A stretch of 64,000 nt of DNA, taken from Cryoendolithus antarcticus (taxonomy: Eukaryota > Ascomycota > Dothideomycetes > Cladosporiales > Cladosporiaceae). A program made the position numbers and the translations under genes. This document shows positions 40,128 through 52,286 of the stretch, one piece after another; position 1 is the first letter of the stretch; the number at the start of each line of letters is the position of its first letter. The stretch lies in contig NAJO01000002.1 in the NCBI GenBank assembly GCA_002077065.1, positions 620,001-684,000 of the forward strand, written 5' to 3'. The notes beneath the pieces were generated by a model that was not told the DNA's origin, did not search any database, and was given only the letters and a program-made list of their open reading frames with translations.

Positions 40128-41340
40128 TCAATCCAGCACTATGTACTTATGTAGACGCTCCGGCACTGCTCCGGTAAGACCCTTGTCTGCCAGCCACTTC
40201 TTGCTGAACAGCCGCTCTGCATACCGGTATGCACCATCGCACAGAATCGTCACGATGGTCTTGCCAGGACCGAGCTTCAGCGCAAGATCCCTCGCAGCAG
40301 CGACATTCAGACAGCTGCTTGCACCCAAGTAGAGACCCTCTTCGTCGAGACATCGGTACACCATCTCGATACTCTTGGCGTCTTCGATATGCAACGCGCC
40401 GTCCAGCAAGTCAATGTCGGGCTTCAGGTTGTCTGTGACTCGGCCTTGACCAATGCCTTCCGTGATCGAGCTGCCTTTCCGCTCAACGAGCTTACCGCCA
40501 GACGAGACGTAGGTGAACAGGACAGAGCCCGGTGGATCTGCAAGCCAGCATTGCACGCGACCTTCCGAGACTGTCTTGAGGTACCGCGTCACGCCTGCGA
40601 TGGTGCCTGCAGTGCCAGATGCGCAGGTGAATGCGTCGATCTTGCCTCCGGTCTGAGCCCAGATCTCAGGTCCGGTAGTCTCGATATGTGCTTGTCGGTT
40701 TGCGATGTTGTCGAACTGATTTGTCCACACTGCATTTTCGAGAGTGTCGGCATATCGTTTCGCTTGGTGGTTGTAGTTCTCCGGGTTTTCAAATGCCACA
40801 GCAGGGACTGGTCGCACATCCGCTCCTAGCAATCGTAGCAAGTCGATCTTGCCTTGCGACTGCGTATTCGGCATGTAGATCACGCACTTGTAGCCTTTCG
40901 ATCTGCACACATGTGCAAGACCAATGCCCGTATTGCCTGCCGTGCCTTCAACCACAGTCCCGCCAGGCTTCAGCAAGCCTCTCTCCTCGGCATCTTTGAC
41001 GACGTAGAGCGCTGCTCGGTCTTTGACAGACCCTCCTGGGTTCTGGAACTCGGCTTTGCCCAGGACTTCACAGCCTGTCTCTTCGGATAGCCTTTTCAGC
41101 CGTATGAGTGGCGTGTTCCCGATAGCTGTGATGCTGTGATCAGTCAATGATCTACTCATGTACATTAGGGCTCTTTGACGTACCTGAGATGAAGCCATCG
41201 TGTGCAATGCCCTGCGCCTTCGAGATGCCGATGCTATGTTGGCTCATGGCATCCACCTTCGCTGCGGAGAAAGTAGCCGAGCGCGTAGATACACCTATCG
41301 AAGCCTTTGATGCTGTCCGCAAAGCATTGCGCGCGAACAT
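40128..41340 (-). CDS. Cysteine synthase 2-type PLP enzyme (O-acetylserine sulfhydrylase family), mitochondrial
   Basis: Two exons, 41340-41184 and 41125-40128, with a 58-nt intron (GTACGT to ATCACAG), give 384 residues. ATG 41340 starts [20 protein letters not shown], a good mitochondrial presequence. The splice joins HDGFIS to [18 protein letters not shown], the conserved start of the fold-type II PLP domain. The PLP lysine is in [14 protein letters not shown]. The substrate loop is [14 protein letters not shown] (Ala where CysK has Ser), the phosphate-binding loop [11 protein letters not shown], and the C-terminal PLP-ring contact [14 protein letters not shown]. These variants match the fungal cysteine synthase 2 group (yeast YGR012W type) rather than the main CysK-like enzyme. 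The reaction would be O-acetylserine plus sulfide to cysteine; true activity of this subgroup is less certain. It is divergent from condensin, 236 bases apart. Confidence 0.9.
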
Positions 41341-41576
41341 TGCGGGAGAACGGCACGAAAAGATGCAGTGGCGATGTCCATTCGTCAAGTCTGTCTTCGC
41401 GAGTGAGGTCTGCTCTGGCGTGATTCGGTTATGTCCGAGTCGCCGGGGTCTTATCTCCGCTGTTTACTTTGCGCGTCAATACAGTCGTGAATCTGAACGA
41501 CACAATGGCGATGATCTAATCTGGAGAGAACATTACAATCAGGATTCCACGAGTGAACGGATTCGACGCCAACATA

Positions 41577-44500
41577 ATGCCCGGTCGCATAGTACGAGGA
41601 GGACGCGCCTCCGCCCGCTCATCTGGACGCAACAGCTCGCCATCACGCGACATACCGGATGAAGGCGCAGACACCACCCTGCGACGCGCAATCTGTGGTG
41701 TCTTCGGCGATGCGCAGAAGTCGACCGCAGGACACCGGAAATGTGTGATAAGTCTGCGCAAGATCCAGGAAGCATGTTGCTACGAGCCGGTCAACTACAA
41801 GAGGGGCAAGCAAGCGGAGGATTTTGAGGAGACCGACTTCAACGGCGAAGTGGTCAGGATCATCTTACGCATTCTTGCAGTGAAGAAGTCTGAGGCTGTG
41901 GGCGATCGGACTGTGCGATTCTTAGGCACATACCTGAACGTCGCCAGCCAGAAGGACAACGAGCTGCTGGATCAGGAGGACCCAGAGCAGACTGCCCTTC
42001 CTGAGACGCCCACGAGTCGCCTGACGACGCAGATCCTGAGCACTTTATTACCTCTGCTGCAGGTCAAGGATAAGACGATCCGATTCCGCGCAACCCAAAT
42101 CACCAGCCACACTATCAACAGTCTAGACTCTCTGGACGACAGCCTTTTCCATCAGCTGCGCCTGAATCTGCTGAAGCGGATTCACGACAAGGAAGCGCCT
42201 GTCAGACTGCAGGCGGTCTATGGACTTGGGCGGTTGGCTGCGGAGGTAGAGGACGACGAGCAGAACGAAGACAGCGACTCTGACAACGAAGTCGGGCAGG
42301 GTGTGCTCGTGAAGCTTCTCGATGTGTTGCAGAATGACCCATCCGCAGAAGTTCGCCGAAATCTACTCTTAAACCTTCCACTCACCAAAGAAGTCCTGCC
42401 GTACCTGCTCGAGCGCGCCCGGGATCTGGACGGTGCCACTCGACGCGCACTTTATGCCCGGCTTCTGCCTGCACTCGGAGACTTCCGACACCTTAGCTTG
42501 ACTCACCGCGAGAAGCTTCTTCGCTGGGGACTGCGAGACCGAGACGAGAATGTACGTAAAGCCACTGCTCGGCTTTTCCGTGAGCGCTGGATCGAAGACT
42601 GCGCTGCTTTGCCCGCGGAGCAAGCTGAGGATGGCGAAACACAGTCAGCTGCGAACAATCAGGCTGCAGATCCATCGCTCGATGCGCTTCTGGAGCTACT
42701 CGAGCGTATTGACATTGTGAACTCTGGAGCAGATGGTGGGATCGCACAGCTTGCAATGAAAGAATTCTGGGAAGGTCGACCGGACTATGTGGACTACGTC
42801 AGCTTTCCCGACACATTCTGGGATGACCTTTCACCAGAGCTAGCATTCGTCGCGCGGACGTTTAACGATTTTGGCCGGTCTTCGGGCAAGGAGGATGGTT
42901 ATGCCGGTCCTCGTGCGCTGGATGTCATGGTCGAAGAAAAGCTACCAGAGGTGACGAAGTTCGGCTGCTTGTTGGAGCACGAACTTAACCGCCTCGTCGA
43001 GACAATCCGCGCAGCTGCCTCAGGCGAGGACGAGGATGCTGAAGAGGATTCAGCGCAGCGTGAGTTTGTGGTCGAGCAGATGCTGTACATGGCACTCACG
43101 TTCGATTACTCCGACGAAGTAGGTCGCCGCAAGATGTTCGGTCTCATGCGTGAAGCACTCGCTCTGCCCGAGCTACCGGAAGAGTCGACCAGACTTGTGG
43201 TAGAAGTCCTCCGACTTGTCTGTGGCGAAAGCGCCAGAGGCGAAGGCGAGTTCTGCAGCGTTGTCTTGGAAGCTGTCGCCGAAGTCCACGATACTATCAT
43301 GGGCGATCTGGACGAAGATGACACATCAGTGACTGAGGACTCCTTCCACTCGGCAACCTCGCACTTCGATGGCGAGGAGGGCGACGAAGGTGCGCATGGC
43401 AAGAAGTCGAAGAAGAGGAATGCGAAGGCTGACGGCGCTGAGAGCGAAGTCTCGGAAGAAGACAAGGCCATCAGATCCATCATGGTGAACATGAAGTGTT
43501 TGCATATTGCGCAGTGCATGCTGCAGAATGTGGCATGTGATCTCGAGGAGAACATCCATCTGGTGACCATGCTCAACAACCTTGTTGTGCCTGCTGTGCG
43601 AAGTCAAGAAGCTCCAATTCGCGAGAGGGGACTGGTCTGTCTCGGGCTGTGCTGCTTACTTGGAAAGGTGTGTCCCACTGCGCTTCACTCGTTGGACGGC
43701 ATTTACTGACTCGGGGACAGAACCTCGCAGAAGAGAATCTCACACTCTTCCTCCACTGCTTCACCAAAGGCCACTCAGCCTTGCAATCGATCGCCCTGCA
43801 GATCATTGCCGACATTCTGATAACGCATCCTTCTCTACTTGCTGTACTAGGCCAGCCTGCCGATGTAGATGCTACGTCTGCAACAGCCACACCCGAGAAC
43901 GCCCTCATCCGCCCAATTCTGAAGGCGTTCTCGCGCTCGCTGAAGTCCTCAGATGCGACAGTCCAAGCTACTGGAGCCAACGCACTAGCAAAGACGATGC
44001 TCAGCCAGCTAATTACCGACACCGACCTGCTCAAGCAGCTTGTAGTAGCTTACTTCGACCCTGACACAGCGGCGAACTTCCATTTGCGTCAATCACTTTC
44101 CTACTTCCTGCCCGTGTACTGCCACTCTCGCGTCGAAAATGCAGCACGCTTAGTCGGGGTTGCATGTCCAGTCCTAGCAAAGCTCGCGACACTTCGCGAA
44201 GCCTTCCTCGACGAAGTCGCCGACGCTGAAGAAGAGGAAGGCGGCATGGTCAAGCTCAACGCCATCGGCAACATGCTGCTCGATTGGACGGACCCACGCA
44301 AGATTGTTGGCTTCGCCGAAGCTGCCGGTGCTTCTAGTGGCAAAGCCGAAGGAACGCACTACCTCTTCGCCGAGACCATCTTGGAACGACTCGTGACTTC
44401 ACAAGTCTCCAAAGACGAGAAGAAGGTTCTATTCTCCCTGCTCGGCCGCCTACACTTGCCGGCTGAAGGCTGTGACGAAGAGAGCTTGAAGACGATCCTC

Positions 44501-44959
44501 GAACTGTTGGCTGAAGCAGTCGATACGAAGGTCGCCGGCGACGCCACGAGCAAGAACGTGCTCTCCAAACTCCAGACGCAGCTTCTGAAGATGATGCATG
44601 ATGTCATGACGGCCGAGCGCGGAGGCGGCGGCGCCGAGGAGACGATCATGGAGACTACTGAGCTGCCTGACGAGACTGCTATACTTCACGAGACCGACAT
44701 GCCCGAGACAGCTGCCACTCGCGCCGGCGCCACAGAGATCGAGATCGAGGAGTCCTTTGACGAAGATGCTGGGCTGGACGACGAGGACGCTGACGTGACG
44801 CAGCTGAGGACCGAGATGAGGGATACGACGCTTGGGCTAAATGGGACTACGATTGGACTTGACGGGTGGCCGGAGGCGGAGGGGACGAGGGTGCAGCTGG
44901 CAGAGGGAGATACGGAGTTGTTGGAGAGTATTGTTGTGGATGAGCACACTGCGATGTAG
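41577..44959 (+). CDS. YCG1: Condensin non-SMC subunit CAP-G (Ycg1/Cnd3)
   Basis: Two exons, 41577-43667 and 43721-44959, with a 53-nt intron (GTGTGT to GGGACAG, ACTGAC branch), give 1109 residues. ATG 41577 is the first in frame after a GTG-led stretch. The HEAT-repeat protein shows CAP-G blocks: KCVISLRKIQEACCYEPVNY, VGDRTVRFLGTYLNVASQKD, then LQVKDKTIRFRATQITSHTI with a INSLDSL continuation, a LNLLKRIHDKEAPVRLQAVY repeat, and the Cnd3 C-terminal region from ERGLVCLGLCCLLGKNLAEE onward. There are acidic loops (DDEQNEDSDSDNE) and a charged disordered C-terminus. From family knowledge CAP-G with its kleisin binds DNA in the condensin complex for mitotic chromosome compaction. Domain order and length are as expected. 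Confidence 0.93.
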
Positions 44960-45889
44960 CGTAGTATCGAGTCTCAATAGCCTCCATGGACATTGTCTGT
45001 ACGCTTTCATAGCGACTTATGCGGGTGACAATTGAAGCGGACCACTCGAAGGTGTTTCACTGTCGACACTGCTAAGAGATGTCGTACCGCGATGACGGGA
45101 TGCTGTTAGTTTTGCCTAGAGACTTCTTGAGAACACAAGCTTGACTCTCGTCTTAGTGCAATCCGGACTGCACTTCGCAGTGTTACATGAGTCAGCATTC
45201 TCTATCAGAGAGAAACGTTGGGCGGTCCACTTCTTCTGTCACTTGCGTATCATGCAACTAGAAAGGATAGCCAATGCGAATTCCTCGATTCTGTCACCAT
45301 GGAACCTGGCTGCGTAGCGTGTGTCTGGCTAGCGGATCCTATTCGTTTCGCTATACAAGCTTGCAAAGATCGGTAGAGCCAGCTCTTCTTCACGATTCCC
45401 GCAAGCGAGCCATAGTCAGCATCATGCATCTACACGTCTCTGTTTACACTACTTTGACTTGCATCGCAGGTGTCGTGTCGTTACTGCTTTAGCGTTGGAA
45501 AGACTTCTCAACTGCAAGGAATCTGTAGCTCGCAGTAGACCATATACTGCCCTCGATGCAAGATCTGCCGGGCATGGTTCATGTTCAGGGATTTATGTAA
45601 AATGTGGGCCATGATGAACCTGAACCTGGCCACACGGTCCAGTACTCAGTGTGAACTGCATGCTCGGAGACCAAGACTCGGGCCAGGAGTGGGGAGGGAT
45701 GTCACAACGGAACAGGTGTCAATCCAGGGATTGACTGCTCCCTGCTTTGCATGCGGAGCTTCCGCAACGTCTCCTGGTAAATGGCCGAGCTATTCTATTG
45801 CGTTCTGCCCGGATCTTTCCACTGTTCGAGTAGATAGAACCTCAGACGCCGCACTCTGCCCACGTCCCGTTTACCACGGCTTGTATAGT
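44960..45889. other. 930-bp convergent intergenic stretch
   Basis: 3' flanks of condensin and of the ubiquitin-like-domain gene, which converge. Several short frames without recognisable features; no repeat or RNA gene seen. Confidence 0.4.
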
Positions 45890-47984
45890 CTAAGGAAGTC
45901 GTGATCGGCGTCTCCGGACTGGCTTCGATTGCATATCCAGGCGTGCTAGACGCTGACGATCGCCAATCGACTCCAATGAGGCGTAGTCAACAGCTGCACT
46001 CTTCATTGCTAGCTTGCAGTGAAGTGGCAATGGATCATCTTCTGCAGCCCACGCGGCAAATCTCTCGGATGGTGATGCGTTAGCCGCTGCTTGTCGTAAA
46101 ACCAAGTAGAGAGGGTTGCCCTGAGGCGCTCCATCGGAGCCTTGCCCGGTCAGATCAAGTTGATGGAATTCTCGCGCTGCTTCACCACGAATGGCGTCAA
46201 TGATGTGAGTGTCGTTGACCCGGGCGTTCAGGGTAGCGTCCACTTCTTCTTCGGACATACCGTCGGAGAGGTCTTCGGGATGAGTTTCGTCAGGCCGAAT
46301 GACGTCGTCGGAGGGCAAGGCTATAGTAGGTGACTGGATGCGGGTATCGCTTGCGGCGCTCCCATCCCAATCGCTTCGTAGGGAATGTACTTGGCGAAAG
46401 ATTTGTATGTTCCGTTGACTTTTTTCGCTATGTACAGTCTCGTGATCAACACGCGGCGAAATTGTGGTGTCGCTTGCTGGAACAGTCTGTACGAACCTGT
46501 ACCGTTGACCGCAGACATCACTGCTTCACGATCAGGCCGAGTTCCGGGCATATCAGGTCTGGGACAACTTACCATAGGATCCAGCCACGGATAGCAGCAG
46601 TACCGCTTTCACGTGCCGTGTGGCAGGAGGGACAGGAACTTCCTGATGGCTGCGGTTTGAGTATCGACATGACTAGCTCCTGTGCAGGGGCTACCATGGT
46701 CTCCCACATTTCTGCACTATCAATCAATGCGCTGCCTTCATCTTGTCGATCTACAAAGAATCCAAAGCTTCCGTCGATTAGCTCCCGGTGACCAGGACAG
46801 CCGTCGAATGCAGAGTGCAACCGTGCCAGTAGCACCGGGTAGAACCGAAAATGCTCATACGGCAATGAAAGCTTCCGTCCCAACACATCTGTAAGACGTA
46901 TATTATCACTCAGTAACAATGTCGGCGATCTCGCGAAAGTGAGGGTAGTTCTCATTAGAAGGCGGACCATCGGCACAAGCCATAGCAGCATTGCAACAAT
47001 TGCGATGATATGGGTTCTCACAGCTGCTAGAAACAGGTCGATGGGTACTAGGAAGCCCGACATTATATCCAGCTGATCGAGTGAAGTCTGTGTATTGTGT
47101 AGAGACTGGCACAACTTTCCGTTTGGAGTATCCCTGTCAGACCTGAGGGATACGCCCTGGATCGTGGCGTCAATGCTGTCGAAACGCGAGTCCAGTGAAA
47201 CTGCCAGGTTGCGGGTGGCCAACACACTCTCGTCCTGACTGACAGACATCGCTGTAATTTGCGTCTCTATGGTCGCCAGGTGCTGCGCGACTGTCGACAC
47301 ATCACATTGACGAGCGACATCATGCAGCGTGGAAGTAAGATCGGACATTTGACCCTGTGTTGCAGTGGCCGACGTCTGGATACGTAAGGCTGCAAGATCG
47401 TGTAGAAGGTCGTTCGTGTTTTGGTAGGTTGCTTCGCTTCTTTGCATGCAAGGCTGCATGGAAGACATTTGGTGCAATGTCTCGCGCGCAATTGTCAAGA
47501 TCTCGTTGATACCGGCGCCTTGACTTGCCAGGCTGTCAAGAGAAACCTGCTGAAACAGCAGGCCGAGTGCAGCCAATTGCGGCGCGATACTAGTCTTGAG
47601 CTTTGCGACATCGTCTTGCACCGCGACAGCCCAATCGACTTGTTTCAAGGTCCGCTTCACTCGGAAGATTGCAGATGGGGTGCTTGCGCGATCGAGTCGT
47701 AGATGGTGTCTGTACTTCTCCATACCCTGTAGGAAGCCGCTCAGTGGTATATGGCATAAGTGACAACAGATCTGTATCTGCTGAGCAATGACCGCATCGA
47801 ACGAAGGAATACTGGTGTATGCATGGCAACGGCGTAAAACCTGCGTGATGAATTCGATGTCGAGGCATGCTTTCTGACACTGTGCCGAAGCGCCATTACT
47901 TCGTTTCAAGGCTTTGCCGACCTTGTGTAAGACGTCGATGGCAGCTATGAAGTCCCCAGCAGAGAAGCCGAAAGGTACAGCCAT
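45890..47984 (-). CDS. Fungal protein with N-terminal coiled coil, C-terminal ubiquitin-like domain and zinc ribbon
   Basis: Two exons, 47984-46573 and 46520-45890, with a 52-nt intron (GTAAGT to GAAGCAG), give 680 residues. The N-terminus MAVPFGFSAGDFIAAIDVLH is the SAGD-type start of many fungal NLR-like and signalling proteins. Long helices with regular Gln/Leu spacing follow. A hydrophobic segment (AAVRTHIIAIVAMLLWLVPM) lies near residue 330. The ubiquitin-like fold begins at SDNIRLTDVLGRKLSLPYEH, then FYPVLLARLHSAFDGCPGHR. Next is a zinc-ribbon pattern split by the intron (CPSCHT ... CDVCGQRY), and an acidic tail (HPEDLSDGMSEEEVDAT). The splice is well supported, since it restores the second Cys pair and leads into a long open frame. 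The class is lineage-expanded and suspected of signalling or self/non-self roles; no specific function is claimed. Confidence 0.75.
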
Positions 47985-48586
47985 CGTGAGTGCAGAGGCG
48001 ACATCACCACCGTCCTGGGAAGACCATCATCAACTCGTCAGACAGCCGCCATGTCTGTTCAGAGACGCATCAATTGAGGTGGACCAGACATTATAGTAGC
48101 TGTTCAACAAGGCTGTGTGCTCACCTGGGCAGGGCACGAGTGCCGGCACCGCGTGGCGCAGTCATGCAAGCCTCCTGCACCTCTGATTTACTGGATTCTG
48201 CACTGTCCGCGTCTGCGAGGCAGACAACTACTCCCACCATGAGATCGTGTCATTTCTGCAGCTATCGCACATGTAAAAGTCTCAGTACTGTACGCAGCTA
48301 TCTCCCTTTACAGTCGCGTTCGAACGTGGCAACGCGAAACCGCAGACTAAGTCTTGCCATCTTCGCTAGAACAACTTCCAACCTCGAAAGCAGATTCTTG
48401 AGATACATGGAGGGAGTCCCACAACGTCTGCGTGAGTGATTCCGCATAAAGCAGCAGGTGCGCGCATACCATGCTGCTGCGCCTAAGATGGTGCTGCTGC
48501 GCCTAATATTGGGAGCGCTTCTTCGACCACTATCACTGCGTATAAGCCAGCGTTTTGGCAAATCTCCAGCGAAAGGATGTTCGTGC
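47985..48586. other. 602-bp spacer with a 15-base direct repeat
   Basis: TGCTGCTGCGCCTAA occurs at 48472-48486 and again at 48492-48506. The rest is the promoter side of the ubiquitin-like-domain gene and the 3' flank of the 48587 gene. No gene seen. Confidence 0.45.
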
Positions 48587-49204
48587 TCAGCTCACGGAAC
48601 TGCGCGGCCGGAGATGACATTGTAGACTGAATACCGCTAGATTGGTTGCAGCAAGGTTCGTCGTTGAGATCACTGTTTTACCTTGGCGAGCTTGCTTGAC
48701 TTGGACGCTCTCGCTCGTGATCACACTCGTGGAAGTCGTACTCGCAACAGGCACACTCCGTCCCATGCTGCCAATGCGTATGACCGCTCTGGGGCGGGTG
48801 GTAGTCTCCTTTCTCGCACTGAAGTCAAAGATTCTCATGCTGCTTCCCTTCTTGCTCCGCTCACTCCCACTAGAGCTCCCCTCAGGCACGATGGTCAACG
48901 CCCTTTTCGCATTGGGTCGTCCGGCATGAGGTGTCCTCTTCACGACCACGGTATTCGCGGCTCCCGTGATCTCGCCGACGGGCGGCATATGCGAAGTATG
49001 CTCCTCAGCCAAGCTCATGCGATTCTTCGCACATATCTCCGCAATGCCATCGATGGCTTCCTGGAAGTCTGCGCTGTCTGCAGCACGTAATATGTCCGCG
49101 AAACTGAACGCTGATATGGGAGGCAGAGCTCGGCCGCGACCGCTAGGGGATCCCATCGGGGTGCGCCTTGTGGTGTACGCTCGTACGAGAACAGGCTGGG
49201 CCAT
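48587..49204 (-). CDS. Unknown conserved-looking fungal protein, 205 residues
   Basis: One exon from ATG 49204; the frame above starts with GTG. The first part is basic with MGSPSGRGRALPPISAFSFA. A helical block follows (FADILRAADSADFQEAIDGI, then AEICAKNRMSLAEEHTSHMP and PVGEI) that I believe I have seen in other fungal hypothetical proteins. The rest is a Ser/Arg-rich region with VVVKRTPHAGRPNAKRALTI and a basic, probably disordered tail. The hydrophobic spacing in the helical block suggests a small folded unit. No enzyme motif, signal peptide or membrane segment is visible. Function unknown. Confidence 0.65.
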   Translation of the reverse strand: MAQPVLVRAYTTRRTPMGSPSGRGRALPPISAFSFADILRAADSADFQEAIDGIAEICAKNRMSLAEEHTSHMPPVGEITGAANTVVVKRTPHAGRPNAKRALTIVPEGSSSGSERSKKGSSMRIFDFSARKETTTRPRAVIRIGSMGRSVPVASTTSTSVITSESVQVKQARQGKTVISTTNLAATNLAVFSLQCHLRPRSSVS

Positions 49205-49977
49205 GTTGAGCTTCACGGCAGCTCATCGCTGTGCACATATAGACCAAGATTATTGATGTGGGACGCATTACGGGCAATGCACATTAATGCGGTTCGGCGT
49301 GGCTTCGCATGACTGGCTCGGTTCTATCCGCCGCTACGACTCGACCTATGATACCATTGAGTCTGGGCTAATGCGTTTGTACAGCCACGAGACTGATGGC
49401 TCGAGGCACTCAGGGACAAGGATTGCGCTCTCTCACTGAAAAGGAACGGCTACTTTGCACAATTTGTGGCAGCGCTGCGTTGGTGCGTTTGAGCACTAGC
49501 AAATACCAGCCCAGGCCAGGCGAACGGGCGAGCGCTGTCAACGCCATCCGTCCCTTGGTATACCTACATCAATGCTAGAGTCCTGCTCGGCGACCCATAT
49601 ACAGAGCGTTTCGGCCGTATTTCTCGTAGTGTCGACGGACGATAGTGTCGACGGACGGTGCGTTGGATCCACGATGAGGTAACAACGCCAGCTCTGCATC
49701 GTTGGCGATGGCTTTGCATAGCTCGGCGGCAAGGTTGGTGCCCCGAGATAACTCGTTGAAAACCAGGGTTCCAACACCGAGATGGCAGATTTTCGCTTGC
49801 GTGACCCTGAATGTACCGGCTCGTGGGCTAGTACCTAGCCGCCAGTGCTCGGCTTTGTGCGTCTGCCTGTCCTCAGGTAGCAAGGTCCACTCCCGGGCAT
49901 GTGCGCCAAAATTCTGGCCGACGGGGCGCAGAGCATGTGGCCGTCTATCGTGATAATGCTTCGAGGATCTTGGTCTC
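49205..49977. other. 773-bp stretch with a start-less open frame and a 16-base-period repeat
   Basis: On the minus strand a frame of about 135 codons is open from near 49982 to TAG 49575 (it reads NELSRGTNLAAELCKAIAND near its middle) but has no ATG until six codons before its end. It may be a remnant exon. Within it TAGTGTCGACGGACG occurs at 49627-49641 and 49643-49657. I could not assign the frame to any family. Confidence 0.35.
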
Positions 49978-50616
49978 TCACTTCACACCCTCCCTTGGAC
50001 CCACACCTCCTCCCACAGCTCCCGTTCCAGCTGCCGAAGATCCCCTCCCAGATCCCACTTTGCCCCTGCCTCTACCAAGTACCCTCCCCACCCAAGCACC
50101 CACAGGAACAACAGTCCACCGCGCAAACCACGGCGTTCCCCACACACTCACCACCAGCCTCACCGGCAACAACAGCTTCACCACAGCCCAAGCCGTCGCA
50201 ATCTCAACCACAACCCTCACAGCCCCCTCCCCAGTCCCCCACCAGCTACCCTCCTCTCCAATCCAGCCTTTCCGCTTCATGTACCCGCCAAACTTGACAG
50301 TACCCTCTTTGACCCATTTACCCTCACTGATGTAGGGTGGGAGGTAGTCGTACTGGTGAAAGGCTGTCGCAAGGGCGAGGAGGGGCAGGATCGCGGTGAG
50401 CTCGTGGAGGAGGAGGAAGGCTGTGATGTGGGAGAGGGGCGCGGTGCGGAGCGGGGTTGTGATGTGTCGAAGGAAGCGGGGGAGGCGAGATTCGAGGCGG
50501 GATAGGCGGATGGTGAGGGGAGGGGTGGAGGTGGAGGCGAGGCGACGAGATACGGGAGATCTGAGGGGTCGGAGAGGATTCTGCTGGAAGGCCCGAAGGC
50601 ACTGTCGGATGATCAT
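49978..50616 (-). CDS. Putative mitochondrial inner-membrane protein (fungal, unknown function)
   Basis: 212 residues in one exon from ATG 50616; the frame above starts with TTG. The N-terminus MIIRQCLRAFQQNPLRPLRS, then PVSRRLAST, is a classic mitochondrial presequence. A conserved-looking core follows, with SHITAFLLLHELTAILPLLA and HQYDYLPPYISEGKWVKEGT, then FGGYMKRKGWIGE. A second hydrophobic helix (VEIATAWAVVKLLLPVRLVV) and a Gly-rich basic tail end the protein. Two membrane spans in the inner membrane are likely. The FLLLHELTAI motif recalls a fungal mitochondrial family that may include yeast YPL041C/Mrx11; I am not certain of that link and give no symbol. Function unknown. Confidence 0.7.
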   Translation of the reverse strand: MIIRQCLRAFQQNPLRPLRSPVSRRLASTSTPPLTIRLSRLESRLPRFLRHITTPLRTAPLSHITAFLLLHELTAILPLLALATAFHQYDYLPPYISEGKWVKEGTVKFGGYMKRKGWIGEEGSWWGTGEGAVRVVVEIATAWAVVKLLLPVRLVVSVWGTPWFARWTVVPVGAWVGRVLGRGRGKVGSGRGSSAAGTGAVGGGVGPREGVK

Positions 50617-50838
50617 GGTTGAGCCATTGTGTTGATGTCTTGAAAAGGGCAAGCATCAATCAAGTGGAGCTCAATTGCTGTAGGGCTGGTCTTGGCACAG
50701 GAACCCATTAGCCGCGGCTCTTGCAGTAAGCTCGACAGCTCCGCCTGTATGCTCCCAGCGGAGAACGACAACCATCATGTAGTTCATCATCTTGCACTGG
50801 CCTCTGTGCCACGAGAACTAGCAACTGACAACACTAGC

Positions 50839-52059
50839 ATGTCGTCACCACCGCCCCTCGAGGGCGTTCGCGTCCTCGAATTCGCTGGCCTCGCGCCAGG
50901 ACCCTTCGCCGGCCTCCTTCTGGCGGACTACGGTGCCTCAGTCCTCCGTATAGATCGCGCCCATCCCTCAGCTCATACCTCCAGCCCGCCACCACCTACG
51001 GCCGATGCACTGACACGGCGGAAAAGTTCCATCGCTGTAAATCTCAAGTCGCCTGCTGGCCTCGCCATGATCAAATCTATCATTCCTCATGTGGACGTTC
51101 TGATCGACCCGTTCCGACCTGGAGTGCTGGAGAAATCTGGTCTAGACCCGGAGAGCGTGTTGCTGAAACTCAACCCGCGATTAGTGATCGCACGCATGAC
51201 GGGGTTTAGGCGAGACGGGAAGTACAAAGACATGGCCGGTCACGATATAAACTACATTGCTGTGTCAGGTGTCTTGAGCATGCTTGGGCGAACAAACGAG
51301 AAGCCTTATGCGCCTGGCAACATCGTGGGAGATTTTGCCGGCGGTGGAGCAGTGTGCTTCATGGGGATCTTGCTCGCGTTGATGTCACGAGAACGGACCG
51401 GTCGAGGGCAAGTCGTGGAGGCCAACATGGTTGACGGCAGCGCATTCATGGCCAGCATGCCGCGATTCGCACAGCAGATGCCTATCTGGGGTGGACCGAG
51501 AGGGACGAACACGCTCGACGGGGGATGTCCGTATTATGACACTTACGAGACGAAGGATAGGAAGTACATGGCTGTCGGGGCGCTTGAGCCGCAGTTCTTC
51601 GCTGCGTTGATCAAGGGCATGGCGATTGAGGATGGGTGTTGGGGTGGGAAGAGGGAGGATGTGAAAACTTGGCCGAAGATGAAGGAGATCTTCACAAAGA
51701 CGTTCAAGTCAAGGTCGAGAGCTGAGTGGGAAAGTATCTTCGACGGGACGGACGCTTGTTGTACGCCTGTACTGGAGCAGGGCGAACTGAGGAAGGGTGG
51801 CTTTGAGCAGCGGCCTGTGGTGACGTTGAAGGAGTCGCCTGGTTTTGCTTTCAAGCAGGGTGCTAAGCAGAGTGGAGAAGCTGTGAGTGGGCGAGGTGAG
51901 GGTGTCGAAGGTGACGGATGGGTGAGCGGTGGTTTGCGGCCTGGCGTGGGAGGCGAGGCTGTCTTGCAACAATGGCTTGGGTGGAGTAAAGGCAAGCAGT
52001 ATGATCTCAATAATGGCGGGCTTGAGGCCAAGGGAGAGTCTAGTAGGGCGAAGCTTTAG
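50839..52059 (+). CDS. CoA-transferase family III protein, alpha-methylacyl-CoA racemase type
   Basis: 406 residues in one exon from ATG 50839 ([20 protein letters not shown]). An in-frame ATG at 50749 would add 30 residues without family support. The fold is clear: [20 protein letters not shown], then [14 protein letters not shown] and a [20 protein letters not shown] block. Residues equivalent to the racemase catalytic pair are present: His in [15 protein letters not shown] and Asp in [12 protein letters not shown]. The nearby Glu in GALEPQFF is also kept. From family knowledge these enzymes interconvert (R)- and (S)-2-methylacyl-CoA for peroxisomal beta-oxidation. The C-terminus AKL is a permitted PTS1-like tripeptide (SKL variant), which supports peroxisomal import. 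A pure CoA-transferase cannot be excluded, but the His/Asp pair favours racemase. Confidence 0.9.
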   Translation: MSSPPPLEGVRVLEFAGLAPGPFAGLLLADYGASVLRIDRAHPSAHTSSPPPPTADALTRRKSSIAVNLKSPAGLAMIKSIIPHVDVLIDPFRPGVLEKSGLDPESVLLKLNPRLVIARMTGFRRDGKYKDMAGHDINYIAVSGVLSMLGRTNEKPYAPGNIVGDFAGGGAVCFMGILLALMSRERTGRGQVVEANMVDGSAFMASMPRFAQQMPIWGGPRGTNTLDGGCPYYDTYETKDRKYMAVGALEPQFFAALIKGMAIEDGCWGGKREDVKTWPKMKEIFTKTFKSRSRAEWESIFDGTDACCTPVLEQGELRKGGFEQRPVVTLKESPGFAFKQGAKQSGEAVSGRGEGVEGDGWVSGGLRPGVGGEAVLQQWLGWSKGKQYDLNNGGLEAKGESSRAKL

Positions 52060-52286
52060 ATCAAGCCGTTGCGTTCATGCGGCTGTGATCGGTCTTACCG
52101 CACATCTCTGTGCTACTGCTGTTGTGTGCATTACTACATGTATTTCTCTACCACATTGTTTCCAGCTCAGATTCATGTTCTCCAGCTCAAAACGTGTTTG
52201 ATGACGTCCCCGTGAACGCCAAGCGAAGCAAGCTCCATCTCGACGAAGCTATCATCCTACTAGCGGCAACACATCACAGCCATTGG

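Noticed and set aside
49575..49982. Minus-strand open frame of about 135 codons as a gene
   Set aside because: No usable ATG and no recognised homology; may be a remnant exon.
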